A stretch of 64,000 nucleotides of DNA, from positions 124,001 through 188,000 of the forward strand of contig JAQWGI010000026.1 in the NCBI GenBank assembly GCA_029238315.1. The letters run 5' to 3'. The DNA comes from Polaribacter sp. (GTDB lineage: Bacteria > Bacteroidota > Bacteroidia > Flavobacteriales > Flavobacteriaceae). The translations under genes and the position numbers were made by a program. The notes beneath the pieces were generated by a model that saw nothing but the letters and a program-made list of their open reading frames with translations, was not told the origin of the DNA and made no database searches. Below, piece after piece: positions 8,411 to 18,356 of this stretch. Position 1 is the stretch's first letter, and each line of letters starts with the position of its first letter.

Positions 8411-11400
8411 ATGAAAAAATTACTCTCAATCCTTTTTCTATTGACAACAACTTTGCTGTTTTCCCAAGAATTCTCTATGGATTTGGTGAAAAACATGAAA
8501 CCAAGAAATATTGGTCCTGGCGGAATGAGTGGACGTGTAACATCGATTGATGTTGTACAATCTAACACAAATATTATGTATGCCGGAACAGCTTCTGGTG
8601 GATTATGGAAATCTACTTCTGCGGGAGTTAAATGGGATCCAATATTTGACAACGAAGCAACCGCCTCTATCGGTTCTGTTGCCATTCAACAATCAAATCC
8701 AAGTGTTATTTGGGTTGGAACGGGAGAAGGAAACCCAAGAAATAGTTTAAATGGTGGATTTGGAATTTACAAATCTTTAGACGCAGGTAAAACCTGGAAA
8801 TTAATGGGATTAGAAAAAACACGTCATATTCATCGTGTAGTAATTGATCCTACAAATCCAAATATTGTATATGCTGCTGCAATTGGTTCTCCTTGGGGAG
8901 AACATCCAGAACGTGGCGTTTACAAAACTGTTGATGGTGGAAAAACTTGGAAACAAATTTTATTCAACAATAACAAAACTGGTGCTGCAGATTTAGTGAT
9001 GGATCCTTCAAACCCAAATAAATTAATTGCTGCCATGTGGGAACACAAACGTGAACCTTGGTTTTTTAATTCTGGAGGAAAAGGAAGTGGAATGTATATT
9101 ACACATGATGGTGGAGATTCTTGGAAAAAAGTAACAGACAAAGAAGGGTTTCCAAAAGGAGATTTAGGAAGAATTGGAGTTGCAATTTCTAGAAGCAATC
9201 CAAATACTATTTACGCATTAGTAGAATCTAAGAAAAACGCACTTTATAAAAGTACAGATGGCGGTTTTAAATGGCGCATGATCAATAACAAACCAGGAAT
9301 CGGAAATCGTCCGTTTTATTATTCAGAAATCTATGTAGATCCACAAAACGAAAACAGAGTATATTCAATTTACACCTATGTTAATGTTTCTATTGACGGT
9401 GGAAAAAACTTTAGTCAATTAATGCCAGCTTACGGTGTAGATAATGGAGTTCATCCAGATCATCATGCATGGTGGATTCATCCAAAAGATGGAAACTTTA
9501 TGATTGATGGAAATGATGGTGGATTAAACATTACAAAAGACAAGGGAAAATCTTGGCGTTTTATTGGAAATCTCCCAGTTGCGCAATTTTATCATATCAA
9601 TGTAGATAATGATTTTCCGTATAATGTTTATGGAGGAATGCAAGATAACGGTTCTTGGGGTGGACCAGCTTATGTATGGAAAGCGCAAGGAATTAGAAAC
9701 TCATATTGGCAAGAATTAGCGTTTGGTGATGGATTTGACGTGGTACCAGACAAAGAAGATTCTCGTTATGGTTACGCCATGAGTCAACAAGGCTCTGTTG
9801 TAAGATACGATCAAAAAACAGGTTATAGTTATTCTATAAAACCAACACATCCAGATCCAAAAGTAAAATTACGTTTTAACTGGAATAGTGCAATCGGTCA
9901 AGATCCTTTTGATAATTCTACTATTTATTTTGGAAGTCAGTTTGTACATAAAAGCACAAACAAAGGAATAACTTGGGATGTTATTTCTCCAGATTTAACA
10001 ACTAATGATCCTAACAAACAAAAACAATCTGAAAGTGGTGGTTTAAGTATGGATGCAACTGGTGCAGAAAATCATACTACAATTTTAGTTATAGAACCTT
10101 CACCTCTAGAAAAAGATATGCTATGGGTTGGTTCTGATGACGGAAGAGTTCATATTACAAGAAATGGTGGAACAACCTGGCAAGATGTATCTAAAAACTT
10201 AAAAGGATTACCTGCAGGAAGTTGGATTGCACAAATAAAAGCTTCAAACAAAAATAAAGGAGAAGCGTTATTAATTGCAAACGATTATCGTCGTTTTAAT
10301 TATACTCCATATGCATATAGAACAAAAAATTATGGAAGAACTTGGACACGAATTGTAGATGAAAAAGATGTACAGAGCTATACATTAAGTATTATTGAAG
10401 ATCTTGAAAACCCAAATCTGCTATTTTTAGGAACTGATGACGGTTTATATATTTCTTTAAACGCAGGTGAAAAATGGACAAAATGGACCAATGGTTTCCC
10501 AACTGTTCCAGTAAAAGATTTAGTAATTCACCCAAGAGAAAATGATTTAGTAATCGGAACTTTTGGTAGAGCTGCTTGGGTTTTAGATGACATTAAACCA
10601 TTAAGAGAATTGGCAAAAAACAGCAATTCATTAGCTACTAATTTACAGTTATTTGAACCTCCCACAGCATATCAAGCAAACTTTATTCAACCTACTGGAA
10701 GCAGGTTTGGAGCAGATGCATTATATCAAGGAGAAAACAGAAGACGTGGCGCACCAATATCATTTTATGTGAACAAACCAAAAGCTGATAAAAAAAGCAA
10801 AGTAAAATGGAATAAAATCAAGCTAGAAATTTATGATGGAACTCGTTTAATAAGAACATTATCACAAAACACTCCAAAAGAAAGTGGAGTTTATAAAATG
10901 TATTGGTATTTAGATGAAAAAGGAGTTGCAAGAGCATCTAGGAGGGTTAGAAAATCAACCAGAGAAACTGGAGGAGTTAGAGTAAAACCAGGTACATATA
11001 AGTTAAAAATGACTTTCGGAAATCAAGTTTCTGAACAAAATATTAACGTTGAATTTGACCCTAGATTAACCTATTCTAAAACAGATCTTTCTACACGTTA
11101 TCAAGTTAGCAAACAATTAGAAGCCAATAGTAAAACCATTGCAGATGTTGTTAAACAATTGGTAGAAAGTCAAACTATTGTTAAAGAGATTTCGAGTAAA
11201 TTAAAAGGTGCTGATAAGAAAAAATATGCTTCTCAGATTAAACTCTCTAAAGAAATCACAAAGAAAATTGATGGTTTTATCGAAGTGTTTTTAGGCAAAA
11301 TAGATAAACGCCAAGGAATCACTAGAAGTCCAGAAATCACAATTAACCAAAGATATGGAGCTGCAAGAAGCTATGTTGGAGCTCGTTTTGGAAAAATAAC

Positions 11401-11563
11401 CAAAACTGAAACCGAATTAATTAACAATTTTAAAGATGCATTAAAAGAAGTGTTAAACAAAACGAACAACTTCTTTAATACAGATTGGAAGAAATTTAAA
11501 AGTGAAGTTGATTCTATTAAGATTTCATCATTTAAAGAAACGAAAAGTTTTAGTGTAAATTAA
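8411..11563 (+). CDS. Secreted VPS10/BNR beta-propeller protein (glycosyl-hydrolase-like repeat)
   Basis: 1050 residues with a signal peptide (1-19, ending FSQ). The first 700 residues are beta-propeller repeats with many Asp-box/BNR turns of the type STDGGFKW, SLDAGKTW, TRNGGTTW, as in VPS10/sortilin and sialidase-like proteins. The last 250 residues form a beta domain followed by a helical tail. The family is abundant in Bacteroidota and usually annotated glycosyl hydrolase without demonstrated activity; the Asp-box is structural, so no catalytic call is made. No T9SS sorting domain is present, so the destination is probably the periplasm or outer membrane. Monocistronic between two terminators. 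Confidence 0.82.
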   Translation: MKKLLSILFLLTTTLLFSQEFSMDLVKNMKPRNIGPGGMSGRVTSIDVVQSNTNIMYAGTASGGLWKSTSAGVKWDPIFDNEATASIGSVAIQQSNPSVIWVGTGEGNPRNSLNGGFGIYKSLDAGKTWKLMGLEKTRHIHRVVIDPTNPNIVYAAAIGSPWGEHPERGVYKTVDGGKTWKQILFNNNKTGAADLVMDPSNPNKLIAAMWEHKREPWFFNSGGKGSGMYITHDGGDSWKKVTDKEGFPKGDLGRIGVAISRSNPNTIYALVESKKNALYKSTDGGFKWRMINNKPGIGNRPFYYSEIYVDPQNENRVYSIYTYVNVSIDGGKNFSQLMPAYGVDNGVHPDHHAWWIHPKDGNFMIDGNDGGLNITKDKGKSWRFIGNLPVAQFYHINVDNDFPYNVYGGMQDNGSWGGPAYVWKAQGIRNSYWQELAFGDGFDVVPDKEDSRYGYAMSQQGSVVRYDQKTGYSYSIKPTHPDPKVKLRFNWNSAIGQDPFDNSTIYFGSQFVHKSTNKGITWDVISPDLTTNDPNKQKQSESGGLSMDATGAENHTTILVIEPSPLEKDMLWVGSDDGRVHITRNGGTTWQDVSKNLKGLPAGSWIAQIKASNKNKGEALLIANDYRRFNYTPYAYRTKNYGRTWTRIVDEKDVQSYTLSIIEDLENPNLLFLGTDDGLYISLNAGEKWTKWTNGFPTVPVKDLVIHPRENDLVIGTFGRAAWVLDDIKPLRELAKNSNSLATNLQLFEPPTAYQANFIQPTGSRFGADALYQGENRRRGAPISFYVNKPKADKKSKVKWNKIKLEIYDGTRLIRTLSQNTPKESGVYKMYWYLDEKGVARASRRVRKSTRETGGVRVKPGTYKLKMTFGNQVSEQNINVEFDPRLTYSKTDLSTRYQVSKQLEANSKTIADVVKQLVESQTIVKEISSKLKGADKKKYASQIKLSKEITKKIDGFIEVFLGKIDKRQGITRSPEITINQRYGAARSYVGARFGKITKTETELINNFKDALKEVLNKTNNFFNTDWKKFKSEVDSIKISSFKETKSFSVN

Positions 11564-11585
11564 CTTATAAATCTATTTTATTATT

Positions 11586-11617
11586 AAAAAATCTCCTACA
11601 TATGTGGGAGATTTTAA
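11586..11617 (+). terminator. Intrinsic terminator after the BNR gene
   Basis: Stem AAAATCTCCTACA/TGTGGGAGATTTT with one G-T pair and a 2-3 nt loop; the right arm ends in a short T run. Confidence 0.75.
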
Positions 11618-11635
11618 TTTGTAAATACAAACCCT

Positions 11636-12295
11636 ATGAAGAAAATTATTCTCACTTTATTACTACTTAGTTCAATTAACTCTTTTGCTCAATCTAACCC
11701 AGAAAAAAAACTCGGAATGTGGTATGCTTATGGAGGTTCTCATAAAATGTCTGAAAAAGTCAGCATTAAAACACAAGCGCAATTTCGATTTTTTGATATT
11801 GCAAATGATTTACAGCAGCTTATGTTACGAGCTGGGGCAAACTATAAAATAAATAATACATTTAGCGCTTATCTCGGTTATGCCTTTTTTAACACAGATG
11901 CAACATTTGATGTTGATGGTGGTGATGCAAATGAACACAGAATTGTTGAAGATTTAAATATTAATTATAAACATTCAAAATTTGGTGTTGCACATAGGTT
12001 TAGGTTTGAGCAACGCTTGTTTAAAGCAAACACCAAACATTGGTTTCGCTATCAACTAGGAATAAATTACCCTATTTCTAATACACTTTCTGCTTATGTG
12101 TATGATGAGGTTTTTTTAAACTTTGAAGGAAACACGTTTTCTCAGAACTGGTTTGGAATCGGCGTAAAACATAAGCTTTCTAATTCGGTAAATTTACAGT
12201 TAGGTTATCATAATATTTCTTTAAATGGTGGTGCTAATTTTAATAGAATCATTGCCGGAATTGCCATAAGCACAAATCATACTAAAAAGAAATAA
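11636..12295 (+). CDS. DUF2490 outer-membrane beta-barrel protein
   Basis: 219 residues, signal peptide 1-18 (ending SFAQ), then alternating amphipathic strands with aromatic girdles (LGMWYAYGGSHKMSEKVSIKTQAQFRFF, KHWFRYQLGINY) and the HRFRFEQRLF segment typical of DUF2490. These are predicted small outer-membrane barrels of unknown function. It lies 31 bp upstream of the DUF819 gene, so the two may be cotranscribed. Confidence 0.82.
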   Translation: MKKIILTLLLLSSINSFAQSNPEKKLGMWYAYGGSHKMSEKVSIKTQAQFRFFDIANDLQQLMLRAGANYKINNTFSAYLGYAFFNTDATFDVDGGDANEHRIVEDLNINYKHSKFGVAHRFRFEQRLFKANTKHWFRYQLGINYPISNTLSAYVYDEVFLNFEGNTFSQNWFGIGVKHKLSNSVNLQLGYHNISLNGGANFNRIIAGIAISTNHTKKK

Positions 12296-12326
12296 TTTTA
12301 ATACATTAGCTAAAAACAACTTTATA

Positions 12327-13634
12327 ATGACAGCACCAATTTTTACAAATGACGCAATTGTATTCGGAATTTTAATGTTATCTCTTGGATTTGTATTTTA
12401 TACAGAATCTATAAAAACTGGATTTTGGCCAAAATTTTACAAAATAGTTCCAGGTTTATTTATGGCATATTTTGTTCCAGCTATTTTTACAACGCTTGGA
12501 ATCATTGCTCCAGAATGGGAAAGTGTTTCAAACTCTGGAGAAACTGTCCAAGGAAGTTCAAATTTATACTATGTTTCAAGTCGATTTTTACTACCCGCTG
12601 CATTGGTTTTAATGACTTTAAGCATAGATTTAAAAGCTATTTTTAATTTAGGCTCGAAAGCTTTGATTATGTTTTTTACAGGAACTATCGGTATTATTAT
12701 TGGAGGTCCAATAGCTATTTTATTAATTTCAATGGTTTCGCCAGAAACTGTTGGTGGCGCCGATTTTGATGCTGTTTGGAGAGGTTTGTCAACTTTAGCC
12801 GGAAGTTGGATTGGCGGTGGTGCAAATCAAACTGCCATGCTAGAGATTTACAAATACAATCCTGCTAAATATGGAGGAATGGTGTTTGTTGATATTGTAA
12901 TTGCCAATATTTGGATGGCAATTATATTGGTAGGAATAGGTAGAAAAGAGAAAATTGATAAATGGCTTGGTGCAGATAATTCTGCTATTGAAAGCTTAAA
13001 AGAAAAAGTATCTTCATTTACAGAAAGTGTAAAAAGAACACCTACTCTAACAGATTTCATGGTTATTCTATCAATAGCATTCGTTACGGTTGGGTTTGGA
13101 CATTTTGCAGCTAGTTATTTAGGACCATTTTTTAATAATTGGGTTGCAGGAATGGAATCTGAAACCACAAAAAACATCTTTACATTTTTAGGTTCTCAAT
13201 TTTTCTGGTTGATTAGTGTCTCAACAATCATTGCCGTTTTATTATCATACACAAAAGCAAAAAATTATGAAGGTGCTGGCGCAAGTAAAATTGGAAGCAT
13301 ATTTATTTATGTTTTAGTAGCAACTATTGGAATGAAAATGGACTTAGGAATGATCTTTGACAATTTAGGATTAATTGCTATTGGTGCAGTTTGGATGACA
13401 ATTCACGCAGTTTTATTAATTTTGGTTGCTAAACTTATTAAAGCTCCTTACTTCTTTTTATCTGTTGGTAGTCAAGCAAACGTTGGTGGTGCAGCTTCTG
13501 CTCCTATTGTGGCTCAAGCGTTTCATCCATCATTAGCAACGGTTGGAGTTTTACTAGCCGTTTTTGGTTATGCAATTGGAACAGTCGGTGCAATTGTATG
13601 TACAATTTTACTAGAATTAGTATCGAAAGTTTAA
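12327..13634 (+). CDS. DUF819 family membrane transporter-like protein
   Basis: 435 residues with about 10-12 hydrophobic helices. The centre has the glycine-rich STLAGSWIGGGANQTAM and the end SQANVGGAASAPIVAQAF, the paired inverted-repeat signatures of DUF819 (YjcL-like) proteins, which share a fold with 2-hydroxycarboxylate/glutamate-type transporters. Substrate unknown. Located after the DUF2490 gene and before an oppositely functional DUF4369 lipoprotein with only a 43-bp gap. Confidence 0.85.
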   Translation: MTAPIFTNDAIVFGILMLSLGFVFYTESIKTGFWPKFYKIVPGLFMAYFVPAIFTTLGIIAPEWESVSNSGETVQGSSNLYYVSSRFLLPAALVLMTLSIDLKAIFNLGSKALIMFFTGTIGIIIGGPIAILLISMVSPETVGGADFDAVWRGLSTLAGSWIGGGANQTAMLEIYKYNPAKYGGMVFVDIVIANIWMAIILVGIGRKEKIDKWLGADNSAIESLKEKVSSFTESVKRTPTLTDFMVILSIAFVTVGFGHFAASYLGPFFNNWVAGMESETTKNIFTFLGSQFFWLISVSTIIAVLLSYTKAKNYEGAGASKIGSIFIYVLVATIGMKMDLGMIFDNLGLIAIGAVWMTIHAVLLILVAKLIKAPYFFLSVGSQANVGGAASAPIVAQAFHPSLATVGVLLAVFGYAIGTVGAIVCTILLELVSKV

Positions 13635-13677
13635 GAGAATTGCGCATATTTGCAAACGCAAAAATTATATATCAACA

Positions 13678-14385
13678 ATGAAAAAAATACTTGTTTTAGG
13701 ATTCGTTTTACTACTAGCCGCATGTTCTTCTAAGAAAGAAGGGAACATGATTGTTAGTGGACAGATAAAAGGATTAAAAAAAGGAACTTTATATTTACAA
13801 AAGATAGAAAACGACACTATTTTAAAAACAATAGATTCGGTTAGTGTTTTAGGTAGCAATCAGTTTACTTTAACTGCAAATGTTGATGAGCCAGAAATGT
13901 ACTATTTAACTTTTAATGGAAACACAACCAATAAGTACATTACTTTTTTTGCTGATAAAGGAAACATCACAATTAATGATGATGTTTCAAAATTTGGTGT
14001 TAACCCAATAATTGAAGGTTCTAAAAATCAAGATATTTTAAACAATTATACAAAAATTTCAAGACGATTTAATGAGCAGAATCTAGATTTAATTCAACGT
14101 AAATTTTATGCTCAAAAATCTAACAATAAAGATTCTGTAGATATTATTAATAAAGAATATGAAACTTTATTAAGAAGACGTTATATGGTAACCGTTAACT
14201 TTGCCTTAAATAACAAAAACAACCATGTTGCACCATATTTAGCATTAACAGAGTTGGTAAATGCCAATGTAAAATGGCTAGATACTATTAACAAATCACT
14301 ATCTCCAGAAGTTAAAAAATCATTATACGGTAAAAAACTAGACAAATTTGTTTCTGATATTAAAAAAGCAGAAATAAAAAAATAG
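13678..14385 (+). CDS. DUF4369 domain lipoprotein
   Basis: 235 residues. Lipobox LLLAAC at residues 11-16 puts the lipidated cysteine at 16, followed by SSKKEGN. The domain starting near residue 22 (MIVSGQIKGLKKGTLYLQKIENDTILKTIDSV) is the classic DUF4369 strand set. In many Bacteroidota proteins DUF4369 precedes a thioredoxin-like AhpC/TSA domain; here that domain is absent and the C-terminal half is helical, so no redox role is suggested. Cell-envelope located. Confidence 0.82.
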   Translation: MKKILVLGFVLLLAACSSKKEGNMIVSGQIKGLKKGTLYLQKIENDTILKTIDSVSVLGSNQFTLTANVDEPEMYYLTFNGNTTNKYITFFADKGNITINDDVSKFGVNPIIEGSKNQDILNNYTKISRRFNEQNLDLIQRKFYAQKSNNKDSVDIINKEYETLLRRRYMVTVNFALNNKNNHVAPYLALTELVNANVKWLDTINKSLSPEVKKSLYGKKLDKFVSDIKKAEIKK

Positions 14386-14456
14386 CTTTAAAGAAACTAA
14401 CCGCATAAAACTTACTAATATTACCAAAAAAATAAGCAACCTTTTAACTATAAATT

Positions 14457-15641
14457 ATGAGATATCTTCTATTCCTATTAATTATTCTATCCTCTTGCAA
14501 ACCATCAACAGAAAAAAAAGCTAAAGAAATCAATTATAAAGACATTCACTTTAATGCTATTGTGGTTGATACTCACAATGATATTTTAATGAAAGCCGTG
14601 GACAAAGGAGTTATTTTTGATCAAGATTTAACCGGTATAACGCATAGCGATTTAGATCGTTGGAAAACGGGCGGTTTAGATGTTCAAATATTTTCTGTGT
14701 ATTCTGATGGAGGTGTAAAAAATGCCTTTGCAATAGCCAACCAAGAAATGGATAGCTTAGATGCTGTAGTAGCTAGAAATCCAACTAAAATTGTAAAAGC
14801 AACCAACTATTCAGCTATTTTAAAAGCTGTAAAAGAACATAAAATTGCAGCACTGTTTGGTGTAGAAGGTGGACATATGATTGAAAACGACCTTACAAAA
14901 CTAGAAACATTGTACAATCGTGGTGCACGGTATTTAACCTTAACACATAATGTAGCTCCTACCTGGGCTACTAGTGCAGCAGATGAAACTACAAATCCAA
15001 ATCTACCCAACAAAGGCTTGACTGATTTTGGAAAACAAGTTGTAAAAAAAATGAATACATTAGGAATGATGATTGATATTAGTCATGTTGGAGATCAAAC
15101 ATTTTGGGATGTAATTAAAATCACTTCAAAACCAATTGTTGCTTCACATAGTTCGGTTTACGCTCTTGTTGACAGTCGTAGAAATTTAAAAGATGATCAG
15201 ATAAAAGCAATAGCAAAAAACAAAGGTGTGATTATGGTAAATTTTCATCCTGGTTTTATTGACCCAAGTTTTAATCAAAAGGAGGCAGATTTTCTTAAAA
15301 AATATAAAACTGAAGGGGATTCTCTTCTAAAAAGTGGACTAGACGAATGGTATACGATGGATTATCTGTATAAAAAATACACAGATGAAGCTGAAGCTAT
15401 GAGGCCTCCATTATCAATGTTAATTGACCATATCGATTATATTGTAAAATTAGTTGGAATCGATTATGTTGGTTTAGGTTCTGATTTTGATGGCATTAAT
15501 TTGACTCCATTACAATTAGATGATGTAACAACATATCCTTTAATTACTAAAGCTTTGGTAGAAAAAGGATATAGTAAACAAGATATTATAAAAATTCTTG
15601 GAACAAACTTATTAAGAGTGTTAGAAGCAAATGAACATTAA
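14457..15641 (+). CDS. Membrane dipeptidase (peptidase M19), lipoprotein
   Basis: 394 residues with a lipobox ending LSSC (Cys14). M19 enzymes are binuclear-zinc amidohydrolase-fold dipeptidases that also accept D-amino-acid C-terminal residues. Visible ligands: His40 and Asp42 (DTHNDI), Glu in FGVEGGH, His in ISHVGD and His in VASHSS, plus the late GLGSDFDG segment. Family length is normal. It is 71 bp after the DUF4369 gene and 40 bp before the GyrI-like gene, so it could share a transcript with either. Confidence 0.92.
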   Translation: MRYLLFLLIILSSCKPSTEKKAKEINYKDIHFNAIVVDTHNDILMKAVDKGVIFDQDLTGITHSDLDRWKTGGLDVQIFSVYSDGGVKNAFAIANQEMDSLDAVVARNPTKIVKATNYSAILKAVKEHKIAALFGVEGGHMIENDLTKLETLYNRGARYLTLTHNVAPTWATSAADETTNPNLPNKGLTDFGKQVVKKMNTLGMMIDISHVGDQTFWDVIKITSKPIVASHSSVYALVDSRRNLKDDQIKAIAKNKGVIMVNFHPGFIDPSFNQKEADFLKKYKTEGDSLLKSGLDEWYTMDYLYKKYTDEAEAMRPPLSMLIDHIDYIVKLVGIDYVGLGSDFDGINLTPLQLDDVTTYPLITKALVEKGYSKQDIIKILGTNLLRVLEANEH

Positions 15642-15681
15642 GAAAAAAGGAGATTTGTAATTAAAAGCCACAACAAACAAA

Positions 15682-16173
15682 ATGAGTAATAAAAAAACAA
15701 CACCAAGATTCGAGAATTTATCAGAGAAAAAATTAATTGGATTGCATGTAACAATGTCTCTAGTCAATAATAAAACTGGTGAGCTTTGGAAAAATTTTAT
15801 GCAAAGACGCAAAGAAATTACCAATAACGTATCAAGTGATTTAATTAGTTTACAAATTTACAATCCAATTTATTTTCAAGATTTTAAGCCAACCTCTACT
15901 TTTAAAAAATGGGCAACTACAGAAGTTTCAGATTTTAACAGTTTACCAAACGGCATGGATACACTTGTTTTAAAAGGTGGACTTTATGCTGTTTTCGATC
16001 ACAAAGGTTCTGGAGCAGACACCAGTATTTTTCAATATATTTATGGAACTTGGATTCCAAATTCAGAATATGTATTAGACGAAAGACCACATTTTGAAGT
16101 ATTGGGAGAGAATTATAAAAATAACGATCCAAACTCAGAAGAAGAAATTTGGATACCGGTAAAAAAAAAATAA
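15682..16173 (+). CDS. GyrI-like small-molecule-binding domain protein (stand-alone)
   Basis: 163 residues matching the stand-alone GyrI/AraC-effector-binding type: an N-terminal strand EKKLIGLHVTMSL, a middle ISLQIY segment, the GGLYAVFDHKG turn and the C-terminal YVLDERPHFEVLGE. There is no DNA-binding domain. Such proteins bind hydrophobic small molecules; the ligand is unknown. Ends at a terminator whose right arm precedes the next promoter. Confidence 0.78.
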   Translation: MSNKKTTPRFENLSEKKLIGLHVTMSLVNNKTGELWKNFMQRRKEITNNVSSDLISLQIYNPIYFQDFKPTSTFKKWATTEVSDFNSLPNGMDTLVLKGGLYAVFDHKGSGADTSIFQYIYGTWIPNSEYVLDERPHFEVLGENYKNNDPNSEEEIWIPVKKK

Positions 16174-16206
16174 AAAGTTGTTTTTTGCCTTACAACTTTT
16201 TTTATC
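16172..16206 (+). terminator. Intrinsic terminator after the GyrI-like gene
   Basis: Perfect 10-bp stem AAAAAGTTGT/ACAACTTTTT with a 10-nt loop, then T. The right arm leads directly into TATCTTTG (16203-16210), a likely -7 element for the next gene. Confidence 0.75.
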
Positions 16207-16210
16207 TTTG
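16203..16210 (+). promoter_or_regulatory. Putative promoter -7 element TATCTTTG
   Basis: Matches TAnnTTTG, 20 bp upstream of the start codon at 16230; it sits on the T-tract of the upstream terminator. Confidence 0.5.
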
Positions 16211-16229
16211 ATTTCAAACTTCTTTATAA

Positions 16230-16715
16230 ATGAAAAAAATTATCACACTTCTATTTTGTTTTTTAGCATTTTCAACTATTCAATCTCAATCTATAAAAAA
16301 AATAGAGACAATATTATCTAAGGCAAAAAATGACAAAAAAGACATACTTACTCTAATTAACAAATTAGCTAGGAGCGGCGGCTTTAATGATGCTCAAAAT
16401 ATTGCTGATAAATCGCTCAGTTTGTTTTATGAATTGAAAAAAGCTAAGTTGATAGCAAAGTCATATAGAAATAACTTAAAAAAAGGTGATGAAAAAATTA
16501 GTAAAGTGAATAAACTAATCTCTTCAATAACGAATGCTGAGTCAAAAATGAGTAATGTAAATAAATGGGTAAATGAATTTATTGAAGGAAAAAGATCTGA
16601 AAAAGAAAGAAATTACAATAAAATAAAGCTTAACTACAATAGCTTTATTAAATATCTAGGAGAAGCTAACAACTCAATAAGAAAGATAAACCTACACGGC
16701 ACACCTTTTGGTTAA
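16230..16715 (+). CDS. Secreted helical protein of unknown function
   Basis: 161 residues with a signal peptide (1-19, ending IQSQ). The rest is strongly helical and basic, rich in Lys, Asn and Ser (KSYRNNLKKGDEKISKVNKLISSITNAESKM), with likely coiled-coil character. No family recognised. Monocistronic between its own TAnnTTTG promoter and a bidirectional terminator. Confidence 0.7.
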   Translation: MKKIITLLFCFLAFSTIQSQSIKKIETILSKAKNDKKDILTLINKLARSGGFNDAQNIADKSLSLFYELKKAKLIAKSYRNNLKKGDEKISKVNKLISSITNAESKMSNVNKWVNEFIEGKRSEKERNYNKIKLNYNSFIKYLGEANNSIRKINLHGTPFG

Positions 16716-16717
16716 AA

Positions 16718-16753
16718 AAAAAAAGCCTTCTCAATTGAGAAGGCTTTTTTTTT
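16718..16753. terminator. Bidirectional terminator between convergent genes
   Basis: A perfect palindrome of 28 nt, AAAAGCCTTCTCAA plus its complement (16721-16748), with poly-A on the left and poly-T on the right. Confidence 0.88.
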
Positions 16754-17552
16754 AAAATCTATTATCTCCGTCGAGTAGATTTCCTATTCCGCCCAATATA
16801 CTTCCTTCTCCTCTATCTCCTTTTCCTGTTTGTGGCGCCATTGCCAATACTCTACCTGCCAATCTACTAAATGGCAATGATTGAATATACACAGTTCCTG
16901 GCCCTTGTAATTTTGCAAAGAACAAACCTTCACCACCAAAAATGGTGTTTTTAATTCCGCCTACAAATTCTATATCGTAATTTACATCTTTTGTAAAACC
17001 TACAATACATCCTGTATCTACTCTCAATATTTCTCCTGGCTGTAATACTTTTTTAGACATCGTTCCACCTGCATGCACAAATGCCATTCCGTCTCCAACT
17101 AAATTCTGCATGATAAACCCTTCTCCGCCAAACAAACCTCTACCTAGTTTTTTAGAAAACTCAATTCCGATAGAAACTCCTTTTGCTGCACATAAAAAGG
17201 CATCTTTCTGACAAATAAACTTTCCGCCAAACTCCGATAAGTCTATAGGAACAATTTTTCCTGGATATGGCGAAGCAAATGAAGCATGTTTTTTTCCATG
17301 ACCAGAATTTGTGAAAACGGTCATAAATAAACTTTCGCCAGTCAATAATCTTTTTCCGGCAGAAAATAATTTTCCTAAAATTCCTTTGTCTTGATTAGTT
17401 CCATCACCAAAAATAGTATTCATGGTAATTCCGTCGTTCATCATCATAAAACTACCAGATTCTGCTACCACGCTCTCTTGCGGATCTAATTCAATTTCTA
17501 CATATTGCATCTCTTCTCCAAAGATGTTGTAATCTATTTCGTGTGCATTCAT
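16752..17552 (-). CDS. TIGR00266/AIM24 family protein
   Basis: 266 residues of glycine-rich beta sequence. The motif [20 protein letters not shown] near the N-terminus and [23 protein letters not shown] near the C-terminus identify the TIGR00266 (AIM24, TRAP-like beta-sandwich) family. Members are cytoplasmic proteins of unknown biochemical role; the mitochondrial homologue Aim24 affects inner-membrane organisation. Probably monocistronic; the upstream 117 bp contain ACTTT-rich repeats. Confidence 0.85.
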   Translation of the reverse strand: MNAHEIDYNIFGEEMQYVEIELDPQESVVAESGSFMMMNDGITMNTIFGDGTNQDKGILGKLFSAGKRLLTGESLFMTVFTNSGHGKKHASFASPYPGKIVPIDLSEFGGKFICQKDAFLCAAKGVSIGIEFSKKLGRGLFGGEGFIMQNLVGDGMAFVHAGGTMSKKVLQPGEILRVDTGCIVGFTKDVNYDIEFVGGIKNTIFGGEGLFFAKLQGPGTVYIQSLPFSRLAGRVLAMAPQTGKGDRGEGSILGGIGNLLDGDNRF

Positions 17553-17625
17553 TTTTTTTGATTTTTAGATTATTGAATTGTTTGATTATTCGAAATATAA
17601 GAAAATTTCAAATCCATTAACAAAC

Positions 17626-17672
17626 AAACTTTACAACTTTTTAACTTTGCTACTTTCAAACTTTATTACTTA
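17626..17672. repeat. Degenerate short tandem repeat built on ACTTT
   Basis: The word ACTTT recurs about every 9-11 bases (AAACTTTAC, AACTTTTT, AACTTTGCT, ACTTTCA, AACTTTATT) between the DUF4442 stop and the AIM24-type start region. It looks like a decayed simple repeat. Confidence 0.5.
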
Positions 17673-18125
17673 CTCTTTCACTTTAATACTCCATTCGTAA
17701 ACAAACTGAGAAACGAGTTCTCCATTAGCATCAATTCCATCTGTTTTTAAATGAATAATTTGCCCTTCTCCAGTTTCAATAGATTTATGAATCGCTTCTT
17801 TAACGAGATTTCCCTCACTACATTTAAAGAGTATTTTTCCTGTTGCTTTTTTTGTAAAACGACCTTCTTGATGTGTAACTAACATCGATATTTTTCTATT
17901 CGTTTTTTTTATTTCTTGCATTACTAAAATTCCGTTTGCAAATTCGGATGCCATTCCTTGAACAGCCCAATACAAAGATTTAAACGGATTTTGATTGATC
18001 CACCTGTGTTTTACTTTTACAACCGCTTCTGAATCAGAAATTGACACCACTCTTACACCACAAAAATATGCAGATGGTAATTTAAACAACATAAATAAGT
18101 TGATTTTACGTGGCGTAATTTTCAT
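17670..18125 (-). CDS. DUF4442 hotdog-fold protein
   Basis: 151 residues with the hotdog thioesterase-like layout of DUF4442: KINLFMLFKLPSAYFCGVRVVSISDSEAVVKVKHRWINQNPFKSLYWAVQGMASEFANG. The NPF.S.YW..Q...AE-type segment is the family signature. Likely binds an acyl-CoA-like ligand; the substrate and activity are not known. Transcribed alone, opposite to the DUF4870 operon. Confidence 0.82.
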   Translation of the reverse strand: MKITPRKINLFMLFKLPSAYFCGVRVVSISDSEAVVKVKHRWINQNPFKSLYWAVQGMASEFANGILVMQEIKKTNRKISMLVTHQEGRFTKKATGKILFKCSEGNLVKEAIHKSIETGEGQIIHLKTDGIDANGELVSQFVYEWSIKVKE

Positions 18126-18317
18126 GTTTTGGACATTTTTAAGTTTTTTGATTTTTTAAAGTGAAATTATTTTAACATTTATTGAATACATCAAAAAATG
18201 AACAATTCCCTTTATCGACAAGCAATTTAAGGATACTTTTTCAATAAAAAAAGAAAACTCAAATGTTAAAATTAAAAAATATAGTACTTTGTTTTGCATA
18301 GTACCTGTTTTTATATA

Positions 18318-18325
18318 TATATTTG
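18318..18325 (+). promoter_or_regulatory. Putative promoter of the DUF4870-PadR-PspC operon
   Basis: TATATTTG fits TAnnTTTG, with TTTTG at 18292-18296 as the -33 element, a 21-bp spacer. Start codon is 32 bp downstream. The surrounding TA-alternating run (18311-18345) is a weakly melting region. Confidence 0.68.
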
Positions 18326-18356
18326 CATAATATAGTAGTATATAAAAAATATAAAC

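Noticed and set aside
8411-11563. Sialidase assignment for the BNR protein
   Set aside because: Asp-box repeats are structural; the FRIP motif and catalytic residues of sialidases were not found.
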